Assembly: GCA_029224465.1 (NCBI GenBank)
Contig: JAQXUQ010000027.1
Span: 1-64,000, forward strand
Reading direction: 5' to 3'
DNA: 64,000 bases
DNA from: Bacillota bacterium
GTDB lineage: Bacteria > Bacillota > Clostridia > Lachnospirales > Lachnospiraceae
Shown here: in pieces, positions 30,961 through 40,463 of the stretch
How the letters are laid out: every line of letters starts with the position of its first letter
How positions within the stretch are numbered: position 1 is the first letter of the stretch
Made by a program: the position numbers and the translations under genes
Notes under the pieces: generated by a model
Seen by the model: only the letters and a program-made list of their open reading frames with translations
Database searches by the model: none
What the model was told of the DNA's origin: nothing

Positions 30961-31809
30961 TTAATACCCGTCGTCCTCTTCGTCATACTGATACGGATCG
31001 CCGCCGGAATACACATCGTTGTAATCGGCGTCAACGTCCTGATAATTCTCCTCGGCATAGCCGTCATAGCTGCCGGAGAAATCCGTTTCGCTCCCGGTAT
31101 CCGAAATGATCTCTCCCTTCTTCATCTCAATGACGCGGCGGCCCATTCTGGACACGATGCCGCGGTCATGGGTAACAATCAGGATTGTCGTTCCGAATTC
31201 CCTGTTAATCCTGTCAAAACACTGCATGACATCCCACGCCGTATCGGCGTCAAGGTTTCCTGTCGGCTCATCGGCGATCAGAAGATAGGGCTTGTTGACG
31301 ATTGCTCTCGCGATCGCGACCCTCTGCTGCTCTCCGCCCGACAGCTCGTTCGTTCTCCTCCTGTACTTGTCGTTCAGGCCGACGAGGTCGAGCGCGAACA
31401 GAACGTTCTTCTGGATGTCCTTCCTGCCCGGCACCTGAATGATATGCTGCGCGAACGCGACGTTGTCAAAAACATTCCGGTCCCGCAGAAGTCGGAAATC
31501 CTGAAAGACCACGCCGATATTGCGGCGGAACTGCGGAATCTTGCCATGGCGGATTCTGTTGAGATCGTAGCCGAGGACATAGACTTCCCCGCTGCTGGGC
31601 TTGAGCTCCCGGATCAGCATCTTCATCAGGGTCGACTTGCCGGATCCGGTTTCCCCGGTCACAAAAACAAACTCTCCCTCCCGGACATCGAGATTCGCGT
31701 GGCTGACGGCCGGCGCTTCCTTTGAATATGTTTTGCTCACATCGCGCAGGGAAATGACGATCTTTTCATCCTGCGGCCCTGCGTAAATACTTTTCGTTTT
31801 TCTGGCCAT
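30961..31809 (-). CDS. ftsE: Cell division ATP-binding protein FtsE (with acidic C-terminal extension)
   Basis: FVTGETGSGKSTLMKMLIREL Walker A, LSGGEQQRVAIARAI signature, adjacent ftsX; long Asp/Tyr-rich tail. Confidence 0.95.
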   Translation of the reverse strand: MARKTKSIYAGPQDEKIVISLRDVSKTYSKEAPAVSHANLDVREGEFVFVTGETGSGKSTLMKMLIRELKPSSGEVYVLGYDLNRIRHGKIPQFRRNIGVVFQDFRLLRDRNVFDNVAFAQHIIQVPGRKDIQKNVLFALDLVGLNDKYRRRTNELSGGEQQRVAIARAIVNKPYLLIADEPTGNLDADTAWDVMQCFDRINREFGTTILIVTHDRGIVSRMGRRVIEMKKGEIISDTGSETDFSGSYDGYAEENYQDVDADYNDVYSGGDPYQYDEEDDGY

Positions 31810-31815
31810 AGTCGG

Positions 31816-32910
31816 TTACTGGTTCTCCCGTTCCATATAGTTCATGTACTTGACGACCATCAGCGCGATCTTGAACGTAATGGCGTCATCAAAGACACGA
31901 AGGTCCAGCCCGGTGCTCTTCTGCAGCTTGTCGAGCCGGTAGACGAGGGTGTTGCGGTGAATGAACAGCTGGCGCGAGGTTTCCGAAACATTCAGGTTGT
32001 TCTCGAAGAACTTGTTGATCGTGGTAAGCGTCTCCTCGTCGAATTCATCCGGACGCTTGTCCTTGAAAACTTCCTTGATGAACATTCTGCAAAGAGGAAT
32101 CGGCAACTGGTAAATGAGTCTTCCGATGCCCAGCTGGTTATACGCGATGATCTTCTTGTCCTCAAAGAAAATCTTGCTGACATCCAGCGCCATCTTGGCT
32201 TCCTTGTAGGAATGGCTGAGTTCCTTGAGTTCCCCGACGACGGTTCCATAGGAAATGCGGGTGCCGGCAATACCGCCCGCCTCGAGAGCGGCCAGCGCAT
32301 CTGCGGCAAACTTGTCAATCTCCGCGGTTTTCTGCGGTGAGAGGACATCTTTGATCACAACCACGTCATTTTCGTCGACCGCGGTAACAAAGTCCGCCGC
32401 CGACGTTCCGATGTATTCCTGCATGGTTGTCAGAACATCTTTATCTCTGCTGCGGGTTCTGTCCGCTTCAATCAGCAGGACGACGCGGGGCATGTTCGCC
32501 TTGATATGCAGCTTTTTCGCGCGTTCATAGATGTCAATGAGCAGCAGGTTGTCCAGCAGCAGGTTCTTCATGAACGAATCTTTGTCATAGTGTTCCTTGA
32601 ACGCGCCGACAAGTCCCTGCACCTGAAACGCCGCCATACGTCCGATCATGAGCGTATTGTCCGTTTCTCCGCATACGACGATCACATACTCGAGCTGCTT
32701 GTCATCAAAAACCTTGAAAAACTGATAAGGTCCGGCAGACTGCGAATCCGCCGCCGATGCCGCAAAATCAGGAATCGCCGGTGCCGCTTCCCTGAAAACA
32801 TCGGCGGTGACGGCAACCTCTCTGCCGTCGGCGTCCATAATCCCGAGCTCCACGCGGGAGATTTCCTTAATGCCTTCAATTGTCGACTGTAAAACCTGAT
32901 TTGATATCAT
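31816..32910 (-). CDS. PucR/CdaR-type (sugar-diacid-regulator-like) helix-turn-helix transcriptional regulator
   Basis: C-terminal NKFFENNLNVSETSRQLFIHRNTLVYRLDKLQKSTGLDLRVFDDAITFKIAL is the PucR-family HTH. Confidence 0.85.
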   Translation of the reverse strand: MISNQVLQSTIEGIKEISRVELGIMDADGREVAVTADVFREAAPAIPDFAASAADSQSAGPYQFFKVFDDKQLEYVIVVCGETDNTLMIGRMAAFQVQGLVGAFKEHYDKDSFMKNLLLDNLLLIDIYERAKKLHIKANMPRVVLLIEADRTRSRDKDVLTTMQEYIGTSAADFVTAVDENDVVVIKDVLSPQKTAEIDKFAADALAALEAGGIAGTRISYGTVVGELKELSHSYKEAKMALDVSKIFFEDKKIIAYNQLGIGRLIYQLPIPLCRMFIKEVFKDKRPDEFDEETLTTINKFFENNLNVSETSRQLFIHRNTLVYRLDKLQKSTGLDLRVFDDAITFKIALMVVKYMNYMERENQ

Positions 32911-33087
32911 GCCGCACTCTTTTCGCTGATCTGTACTGTCCGCATCCGCCCTTCGCACAGAAAGGCCCTAGTGAATTCATTCTAATTCAGATTCGCTAAA
33001 AAATCCACAAGAAATATGCTTTTGTTTTGTGGATATTCACAGAAAATGATCCCTGTGTCCCGCGGGACGCCGCCTCCTCAAAAGAGA

Positions 33088-33927
33088 TCACTTACGGCGG
33101 ATTTCTTCCGCGTCCACCGTGATCTTTCCTTCTTTAAGCAGATGTCCTGCCGCGCGTTTGAACTGCGCCTTGCTCATCTGCAGCTGACTGCGGATCAGCG
33201 AAGGGTCCGACTTATCCCCGACAGCGAGAATGCCGCCGCACAGATCCAGCTGCCGCTCGATGGTCTCCGCGTCCTTTTCGATCTGGACATAAGCCTTTTC
33301 CCGCAGGGACAGATCGAGCTTCCCGTCATCGCAGACCTTTGTGACGCGTGCGCTGACGCTTTCGCCGATTTCCGGCTGCCGCACCAGTTCTTTCTTCGGG
33401 ATCAGGCCGGAATATATGTCATCCACCGCGACGAACGTTCCGAAATTGTCACTGGTTTCATACACGGTCCCTGTTACAACATCGTCCTTATGATAAGGAG
33501 AATCCGTACGCAGATACGGATAGACGTTCATCGTTGCGCAGAGTCTTCCGCTCTTGTCAATATACACAGCGGCAAGCACCTTCTGCCCTGCCTTCACCCG
33601 CTTCTTCGGCTGCTCATGAAACGGCAGAAGCAGATCCTTCTCGAGTCCCCAGTCGAGGAACGCGCCGATCCTGCCGACTTCGCGCACCGTCAGCCGGCCG
33701 ACTTCATGCAGTTTCAGAAGCGGTTCCCGTACGGTTGCAATCAGCCGGTCGTCCGAATCCTTGTAGAGGAACACTTCCACGGAATCTCCCTGTTTACAGC
33801 CTTCCGGCACCTGCTTTCTCGGAAGCAGGACATGCTCTCCTTCCGGCGCGTTCTTTTCTTTCAGAAATACGCCCATCGGGACGGGCTTTTCAACGAACAG
33901 GGTCTGTTTTCTGCCAAGTTCCAGCAT
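33088..33927 (-). CDS. S1 RNA-binding domain protein, CvfB family
   Basis: MLELGRKQTLFVEKPVPMGVFLKEKNAPEGEHVLLPRKQVPEGCKQGDSVEVFLYKDSDDRLIATV... Confidence 0.88.
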   Translation of the reverse strand: MLELGRKQTLFVEKPVPMGVFLKEKNAPEGEHVLLPRKQVPEGCKQGDSVEVFLYKDSDDRLIATVREPLLKLHEVGRLTVREVGRIGAFLDWGLEKDLLLPFHEQPKKRVKAGQKVLAAVYIDKSGRLCATMNVYPYLRTDSPYHKDDVVTGTVYETSDNFGTFVAVDDIYSGLIPKKELVRQPEIGESVSARVTKVCDDGKLDLSLREKAYVQIEKDAETIERQLDLCGGILAVGDKSDPSLIRSQLQMSKAQFKRAAGHLLKEGKITVDAEEIRRK

Positions 33928-33975
33928 ATGCTTCCTCCGCTTACGAATAACTTCGGTTTTTTCTGCAAAACAAAA

Positions 33976-34005
33976 CGAGTGCCCAGCATTCCTGCTGAAC
34001 ACTCG
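33976..34005 (-). terminator. Rho-independent terminator downstream of tRNA-Gln
   Basis: Minus strand CGAGTGTTCAGCAGGAATGCTGGGCACTCG followed by TTTTGTTTTG. Confidence 0.8.
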
Positions 34006-34014
34006 CGCATCTGC

Positions 34015-34087
34015 CTGGGATAGTAGGATTCGAACCTACGAAATGACGGAGTCAGAGTCCGTTGCCTTACCGCTTGGCTATATCCCA
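34015..34087 (-). tRNA. tRNA-Gln, anticodon CTG, CCA not encoded
   Basis: TGGGATATAGCCAAGCGGTAAGGCAACGGACTCTGACTCCGTCATTTCGTAGGTTCGAATCCTACTATCCCAG folds as a cloverleaf; anticodon loop CTCTGAC; closely resembles bacterial tRNA-Gln. Confidence 0.93.
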
Positions 34088-34124
34088 ATATTCGCAGCGG
34101 CGTCTTTCGTCGCTACGAGTTTGT

Positions 34125-34153
34125 ATTATACGTTATTGTGAGCATGAATGCAA
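34125..34153 (-). promoter_or_regulatory. Sigma-A promoter of tRNA-Gln
   Basis: Minus strand TTGCAT - 17 bp - TATAAT. Confidence 0.75.
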
Positions 34154-34161
34154 GTATAATT

Positions 34162-35607
34162 TTAATGTTTTTTCCATACAGAAGGAACAAACAGCATCAG
34201 CATCGGATACAGCTCCAGTCTGCCGGCAAGCATGTCAAACATCAGCGTATACTTCGAAAGTACACTCAGAGCGTTGAAGTTCTTCGCGGGTCCGACGCCT
34301 GCAAGGCCGGGTCCGATATTATTATAAGTCGCGGTTACCGCTGTAAAATCCGTCAGCAGATCCTGTCTGCCGTCGAGCATCAGAACAAACATGGAACCTA
34401 CAAACAGAAACGCGTACAGGGCAAAATAGACGAGGACACCGGTCACAACACTCTTTTCCTGTGTATGGCAGTCAACCTTGATGACACTGACCGACTTCGG
34501 ATGTAGATACTGGCTGACCTGCTGCCGTACGCTCTTCCACAGAATAATGACACGGGAGACCTTCAGGCCGCCGCCCGTCGAACCGGCGCAGGCGCCGATG
34601 AACATCAGGAGCACCAGAATTCCTTTGGAAAGCGTCGGCCATACGTCAAAATCGACCGTGCTGTAGCCCGTCGTCGTAATGATCGATCCGACCTGGAAAA
34701 ACGCGTGGTGGAAGGCCTCGAACGCCGAGGAGAAATAGCCGCGGACATTGACCGCGATGAGTGCCGTCGATACCGCGATGATGATCAGATACCAGCGCAC
34801 TTCTTCCATCTGGAACGCCTGTTTCTTGTCCTTGCCGAGGTACAGATAATAATAGGCGTTGAAGTTGACGCCGAACAGGATCATGAAAATCGTCAGGATA
34901 GCCTGCTGCAGCATTGTGTAACCGGCAGCGCTTGTGTTACGTACACCGAAGCCGCCGGTGCCGGCCGAGCCGAAGGTCATGCAGAGTGCGTCGAACAGCG
35001 GCATCTTCGCGATCAGGAGAAGCACAATCTGCACCAGGGTCATGCCGAAATAGATCAGATACAGGATCTTTGCCGATTCCTTAACCTTGGGCACCAGCTT
35101 GCCGAATGTAGGTCCCGGGCTCTCCGCGCGCATCAGCTGCGCGTTGTATCCGCCGGTCATCGGCACAATCGCGAGCATGAAGACAATGACGCCCATGCCG
35201 CCGATCCAGTGCGTGAAGCTTCTCCAGAAAAGGCTCGCGTGGGACAGTGCCTCCACATCTTCAAGAATGCTCGCGCCGGTCGTTGTAAAACCGGAAATCG
35301 TCTCAAAAAGCGCGTTTGTAAACGAAGGAATATCTCCGTTTATAACAAACGGCAGCGCGCCGACAATACTGATGAGAATCCAGCTTAAGGACACGCTGAC
35401 AATCGCTTCCCTCGGGTAGAACACAAATTTGGCCGGCTTATGAAATGTCATGACAAAAGCGGCAGCCGCCGAGACGGCAGCCATGATCAGGAACGAGAAA
35501 GCCTGCGGTTCACGGTATACAAGCCCCGCAAGAAACGGAAGCAGCAGAAGCACTGCCTCCACCTTCATCACCATACCGAGAATATAACGTACAATCTGAT
35601 AATGCAT
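34162..35607 (-). CDS. trkH: Trk/Ktr-type K+ uptake membrane protein TrkH
   Basis: TISGFTTTGASILEDVEALSHASLFWRSFTHWIGGMGVIVFMLAI selectivity-filter-type repeats; next to trkA. Confidence 0.94.
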   Translation of the reverse strand: MHYQIVRYILGMVMKVEAVLLLLPFLAGLVYREPQAFSFLIMAAVSAAAAFVMTFHKPAKFVFYPREAIVSVSLSWILISIVGALPFVINGDIPSFTNALFETISGFTTTGASILEDVEALSHASLFWRSFTHWIGGMGVIVFMLAIVPMTGGYNAQLMRAESPGPTFGKLVPKVKESAKILYLIYFGMTLVQIVLLLIAKMPLFDALCMTFGSAGTGGFGVRNTSAAGYTMLQQAILTIFMILFGVNFNAYYYLYLGKDKKQAFQMEEVRWYLIIIAVSTALIAVNVRGYFSSAFEAFHHAFFQVGSIITTTGYSTVDFDVWPTLSKGILVLLMFIGACAGSTGGGLKVSRVIILWKSVRQQVSQYLHPKSVSVIKVDCHTQEKSVVTGVLVYFALYAFLFVGSMFVLMLDGRQDLLTDFTAVTATYNNIGPGLAGVGPAKNFNALSVLSKYTLMFDMLAGRLELYPMLMLFVPSVWKKH

Positions 35608-35625
35608 TACACAGTACCTTGCGAA

Positions 35626-36984
35626 TCAGGCAAGAATGTCTTTGATATCGCCAAAACCTTTCTTCGTCGTTACAACGATAACCTTGTCGCCTTCCTGAAT
35701 CCTGCTCTGTCCGTTCGGCTGGATGATTCTGCCGCTGCGGAAGATGCAGGCAATCAGTACATCGTCTCTGGTTTTGAGCTCGGAGAGCGGGATGCCGATG
35801 ACCGGCGCGTCCGCCTGAATATTGAATTCCAGCGCTTCCGCCTTGTGCTCGACGATATTGTAGAGCGTCTCGACATTGCTGCCGATCGTATTCTGCATCG
35901 CGCGAACGTAACGCAGAATATACTCCGCCGTAATGTCCTTGGGGTGGATCATGCTGCCGAGATTCAGGCGCCCGATGATGCTGTCAATGGCAATTTTATT
36001 GGTTTTGGTAATGATTTTTGCATTCGGATTCTTCTGCTGCGCGAACAGGGAAAGAAAGATATTCTCTTCGTCGATACCTGTCAGCGTGACAAAAGATTCG
36101 CAGCTGTCAAGTCCCTCTTCCATCAGCATGTCCTGATCAGTCGCATCCGCACCGATCACAACTGCCTCCGGAAGCAGCTCCGCCAGTTCTTCACAGCGTT
36201 TTTCGTCCCGCTCGATGATCTTGACGTCAATATGCGCCGCGATTAATTCTTTCGCGAGATAATAGGCAATCGTGCCGCCGCCGATAATCAGGGTATTGCT
36301 GATTTTATGATAATTGATGCCGATCTTCGTGAAGAAGTGCCGCTGCTGCGAGGGATCCGCGATTATACTGATCGTATCCCCCTGCCGGAGCACAAACTGG
36401 CCGTTCGGAATAATGACGTCCCCACCGCGCTCGACGGCGCAGACAAGAACATTTACACCGACCTTCGAGGAGATGTTCATCAGACTGCAGCCGTCCAGAA
36501 CGGAATTCTGCGGAATCACAACCTGCAGCATTTCAACGCGGCCGCGCGCGAACGTCTCAATCTTGATCGCTGAAGGCACGCGGATCAGGCGCGCGATTTC
36601 CAGCGCCGCGGCATACTCCGGATTGATCGTCATCGAAAGTCCCAGTTCCTCTTTGATATAGCGGATCTCGCTGCTGTAGAGAGGATTGCGGACACGCGCG
36701 ATTGTGTTGCAGCCTCCGGCCTTTCTCGCGAACAGGCAGCACAGAAGGTTCAGCTCATCGCTGTCCGTCACCGCGATCACAAGATTCGCGTCTTCGATGC
36801 CGGCTTCCTTCTGAACCGAATAACTGGCTCCGTTTCCGACAACGCCCATGACGTCATAGTTGTCCGTAATATCCGTAATAACGGAGCTGTCCGTATCGAT
36901 GACGGCTACATCGTGTCCTTCCGTGCTGAGGTGCCGGATAATGGTCTGACCGACCTTACCGCCGCCGATTACAATAATTCTCAT
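35626..36984 (-). CDS. trkA: Trk system K+ transport regulator TrkA (two RCK_N/RCK_C units)
   Basis: MRIIVIGGGKVGQTIIRHLSTEGHDVAVID... and a second NAD-binding unit NTLIIGGGTIAYYLAKELIAAHIDVKIIERD. Confidence 0.95.
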   Translation of the reverse strand: MRIIVIGGGKVGQTIIRHLSTEGHDVAVIDTDSSVITDITDNYDVMGVVGNGASYSVQKEAGIEDANLVIAVTDSDELNLLCCLFARKAGGCNTIARVRNPLYSSEIRYIKEELGLSMTINPEYAAALEIARLIRVPSAIKIETFARGRVEMLQVVIPQNSVLDGCSLMNISSKVGVNVLVCAVERGGDVIIPNGQFVLRQGDTISIIADPSQQRHFFTKIGINYHKISNTLIIGGGTIAYYLAKELIAAHIDVKIIERDEKRCEELAELLPEAVVIGADATDQDMLMEEGLDSCESFVTLTGIDEENIFLSLFAQQKNPNAKIITKTNKIAIDSIIGRLNLGSMIHPKDITAEYILRYVRAMQNTIGSNVETLYNIVEHKAEALEFNIQADAPVIGIPLSELKTRDDVLIACIFRSGRIIQPNGQSRIQEGDKVIVVTTKKGFGDIKDILA

Positions 36985-37025
36985 ATCTACCCCTGAAAAA
37001 AGAAATCTGCTTTACCGTGATGCGC

Positions 37026-39143
37026 TCAGACCTCGAACATCAGATCTTCGTAGGTCGGGAACGGCCACGATGCCTTGTCAACAATCTGCTCCAGTATATC
37101 ACAAGGCGAGCGGAGAGCGGCCATTGCCGGGACAACCCTGTCCTTGTAGAAGAATGCGCGCTCTTTTTCCTGTTCGATCTTTCCCGCCTGCTCTTCGAGC
37201 GCCCGCAGCGCATCCAGAGCCTGCTGTGCCTCGTCAATTTTATCTGCGATATGCTGCAGTTTTTCCGCCTCCGCGCCGAAAACAGCGCCGGCCGTCTTTA
37301 CCGCGATAATCGTATTCGCGAGATCCCGCTCGTATTTCATGCAGGCCGGAATGATCTGTTTGGCCGCCATGCCGATCATGGTCAGCGCTTCGATATTGAT
37401 TGTCTTCGCGTAGGTTTCGTAAATGATCTCTTCGCGGGACAGAAGCTCGACCTTGGTGAAGATGCCGAACTTCTCGAAAAGACGCACGGACTTGTCTGTC
37501 GTCAGTGCGGGCGCCGCCTCGATCATGCTCGGAATGTTCGGAAGCCCCCGCCGTGCGGCTTCCTGCACCCACGCCTCGGAATATCCGTTGCCGTCGAAAA
37601 TGATCCGCTGATGCTCCGTCAGATTCTCCTTGATGAGATCATGCACTGCGAGCTCGAAATTGTCCGCCTTCTCGAGCCGGTCCGCGGCATCGCAGAACGC
37701 TTCCGCGACAATCGTATTGAGCGTTGTCGTCGACCCCGCCATCGAATCCGAGGAGCCGACCATGCGGAACTCGAACTTGTTGCCTGTGAAGGCGAACGGT
37801 GAGGTGCGGTTGCGGTCCGTCGCGTCCTTGTTGATATCCGGCAGTGTCGAAACGCCGGTCCGCAGGACGCCGCCCTCGGTATGGCTGTCCGCGCTGCCGG
37901 TCTCGACGAGCTGTTTGACGACGTCTTCGAGCTGCTCCCCGAGGAAAACAGACACGATTGCGGGCGGCGCCTCATTGGCGCCGAGCCGCAGGTCGTTTCC
38001 GACATCGGAAGCGCTCTGGCGCAGAAGGTCCGCGTGCGTATCCACTGCCTTTAACACGCAGGAGAGCACGAGAAGAAACCGGATATTGCGCTCCGGCGAA
38101 TCTCCGGGATCCAGAAGATTCTCGCCTGTGTCCGCGGTCAGCGACCAGTTGTTATGCTTGCCGGAGCCGTTCACACCCGCAAACGGCTTTTCGTGGAGGA
38201 GGCAGCGCAGATTATGATGGTCCGCGACCCGCTTCATTGCTTCCATGACAAGCTGGTTATGGTCGGTCGCAAGGTTCGCGTTTTCGTAAATCGGCGCCAG
38301 CTCGTGCTGTGCGGGGGCGACTTCGTTGTGCTGTGTTTTGGCGGGAACACCAAGCTTCCAGAGCTCGACATTGAGATCCTTCATGAACTCTCCGACGCGC
38401 TCCCTGATAACGCCGAAGTAATGATCCTCCATTTCCTGACCCTTGGGCGCCGGGGCTCCGAACAGTGTCCTGCCAGTGAAGATGAGGTCTTCACGCTTCA
38501 ATGCCTTGTCTTTATCAACAAGGAAATACTCCTGCTCGGCGCCGGTCGAAGTTGTGACACGCTTTGCCTGCGTATCGCCGAAAAGGCGCAGGATCCGGAG
38601 AGCCTGCGTGTTGATCGCTTCCATCGAGCGGAGGAGCGGTGTCTTTTTATCAAGAGCTTCCCCCTTGTAAGAGCAGAAAGCCGTGGGAATGCACAGCGTT
38701 ACGCCGGTGCCGGCTTCCTTGAGAAACGCCGGGGACGTAATGTCCCATGCGGTATAACCTCTCGCCTCAAAGGTCGAACGCAGACCCCCGGACGGGAACG
38801 AAGATGCGTCCGGTTCTCCCTTGATCAGATCTTTGCCGGTAAAAGCCGTGACCATATGCCCGTCTTCGTCCGGAGAAGCAACAAACGCGTCATGCTTTTC
38901 GGCTGTAATGCCGGTCAGCGGCTGAAACCAGTGCGTGTAATGCGTCGCGCCGTTTTCCATCGCCCAGTCTTTCATCGCCTTGGCGACAACGTCCGCGTCG
39001 GCTCTGGAGAGCTCCCCGCCGCCCCGCATTACTTCAAGGACATTGCGGTAGACGCTTTTGGGCAGGCGCTCTTTCATCTTGCTGAGCGTGAAAACATTCC
39101 TGCCATAGAGTTCCTCAAGTCTGATCCTGTCTTCCATTTTCAC
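37026..39143 (-). CDS. glnN: Glutamine synthetase type III
   Basis: 705 aa; FPSGGLRSTFEARGYTAWDITSPAFL, NEVAPAQHELAPIYENANLATDHNQLVME, PFAGVNGSGKHNNWSL. Confidence 0.95.
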   Translation of the reverse strand: MKMEDRIRLEELYGRNVFTLSKMKERLPKSVYRNVLEVMRGGGELSRADADVVAKAMKDWAMENGATHYTHWFQPLTGITAEKHDAFVASPDEDGHMVTAFTGKDLIKGEPDASSFPSGGLRSTFEARGYTAWDITSPAFLKEAGTGVTLCIPTAFCSYKGEALDKKTPLLRSMEAINTQALRILRLFGDTQAKRVTTSTGAEQEYFLVDKDKALKREDLIFTGRTLFGAPAPKGQEMEDHYFGVIRERVGEFMKDLNVELWKLGVPAKTQHNEVAPAQHELAPIYENANLATDHNQLVMEAMKRVADHHNLRCLLHEKPFAGVNGSGKHNNWSLTADTGENLLDPGDSPERNIRFLLVLSCVLKAVDTHADLLRQSASDVGNDLRLGANEAPPAIVSVFLGEQLEDVVKQLVETGSADSHTEGGVLRTGVSTLPDINKDATDRNRTSPFAFTGNKFEFRMVGSSDSMAGSTTTLNTIVAEAFCDAADRLEKADNFELAVHDLIKENLTEHQRIIFDGNGYSEAWVQEAARRGLPNIPSMIEAAPALTTDKSVRLFEKFGIFTKVELLSREEIIYETYAKTINIEALTMIGMAAKQIIPACMKYERDLANTIIAVKTAGAVFGAEAEKLQHIADKIDEAQQALDALRALEEQAGKIEQEKERAFFYKDRVVPAMAALRSPCDILEQIVDKASWPFPTYEDLMFEV

Positions 39144-39158
39144 TCCTGTTCCTGCTCT

Positions 39159-40460
39159 TTACGCTTCCCGGGAAGCCGCGGCTGTCCGCAGAATATCGCC
39201 CGGCTGCGCCTCCTGTGAAAGCTGCACATAAATGGTCTCCAGCGGGTGCGGCGCGCTGGAAACTGCCCCGCCCTCTCCGTTCATCATAGAAAGGACTCTG
39301 GTTCTCACGTCGCGGCCGTCCGGCTTCATAATCTCGATTTCATCTCCGACACAGAATTTATTGCGCTGCGTAATCCGGACGATGCAGCCGCTCTGCTGTT
39401 CCTTCGCGCCTGTGTCAAAATCAGACAGACTCCCGTCAAAGACCTGTTCCGCGATGCCAAGCCACACGGCGTCGCTGACATAGGTATTGTTGTCATAGAC
39501 CATGGACTCTTCCGACGGTTTCCCGAAATAGAATCCTGTGGTGAATCTTCTGTACGTGCACTTTTTGATCTCGTCCAGATACCAGGGCATGTTCGTGCGG
39601 TATTTTTCTTCGCTTTCAAAGTAATCGTCGATCGCCTTCCGGTACGTTCGCGCGACCGTCGCGACGTAAAGCGCCGTCTTCATGCGGCCTTCAATCTTAA
39701 GACTGTCAATGCCGGCGCCAACCAGCTCCGGAATGTGATCAATCATACAAAGATCCCTGGAGTTGAAAATAAATGTTCCGCGCTCGTTTTCCTCGACCGG
39801 CAGATATTCTCCGGGTCTCGACTCCTCCGCGACCGCGTATTTCCAGCGGCAGGGATGCGTGCACTCGCCGTGGTTCGCGTCTCTTCCCGTAAAGTAGTTC
39901 GAAAGAAGACACCTGCCGGAATAGGAAATGCACATGGCGCCATGCACAAATGCTTCGACTTCCAGGCTCTCCGGCACCTTTTCCCGGATCTGCCGGATCT
40001 CTTCCATCGAAAGCTCTCGCGCGCAGACAACGCGTTTCGCGCCCTGCCGCGCCCAGAAGTTGAACGTTCCGTAATTCGTATTGTTTGCCTGCGTCGAAAT
40101 ATGAATATCGATATCCGGACAGTTTTCCCTTGCAAGGAGAAACATACCGGGGTCCGCGACAAGGACCGCGTCGGGCCGCAGCTCTTCCAGTTCCCTGAAA
40201 TATGCGGCAGCGCCTTCCAGATCGCTGTTGTGCGCAAGGATATTCGCCGTGACATGCACGCGGGCGCCCTTATTATGCGCGTATCGGATGCCCTCCGCCA
40301 TATCCTCCGGCGAAAAGTTTCTGGCTTTGGCCCGGAGCCCGTAGGCCTCGCCGCCGATATACACCGCGTCTGCGCCAAAATCGACCGCGGTCTTTAAAAC
40401 CTCAAGGTCTTTCGCGGGACACAGCAGTTCCGGTTTTCGTTTTGCTGTCATTTTCATCAA
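39159..40460 (-). CDS. U32 family peptidase / tRNA or rRNA hydroxylation-type protein
   Basis: KPELLCPAKDLEVLKTAVDFGADAVYIGG...FVHGAMCISYSGRCLLSNYFTGRDANHGECTHPCRWKY. Confidence 0.93.
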   Translation of the reverse strand: MMKMTAKRKPELLCPAKDLEVLKTAVDFGADAVYIGGEAYGLRAKARNFSPEDMAEGIRYAHNKGARVHVTANILAHNSDLEGAAAYFRELEELRPDAVLVADPGMFLLARENCPDIDIHISTQANNTNYGTFNFWARQGAKRVVCARELSMEEIRQIREKVPESLEVEAFVHGAMCISYSGRCLLSNYFTGRDANHGECTHPCRWKYAVAEESRPGEYLPVEENERGTFIFNSRDLCMIDHIPELVGAGIDSLKIEGRMKTALYVATVARTYRKAIDDYFESEEKYRTNMPWYLDEIKKCTYRRFTTGFYFGKPSEESMVYDNNTYVSDAVWLGIAEQVFDGSLSDFDTGAKEQQSGCIVRITQRNKFCVGDEIEIMKPDGRDVRTRVLSMMNGEGGAVSSAPHPLETIYVQLSQEAQPGDILRTAAASREA

Positions 40461-40463
40461 ATT

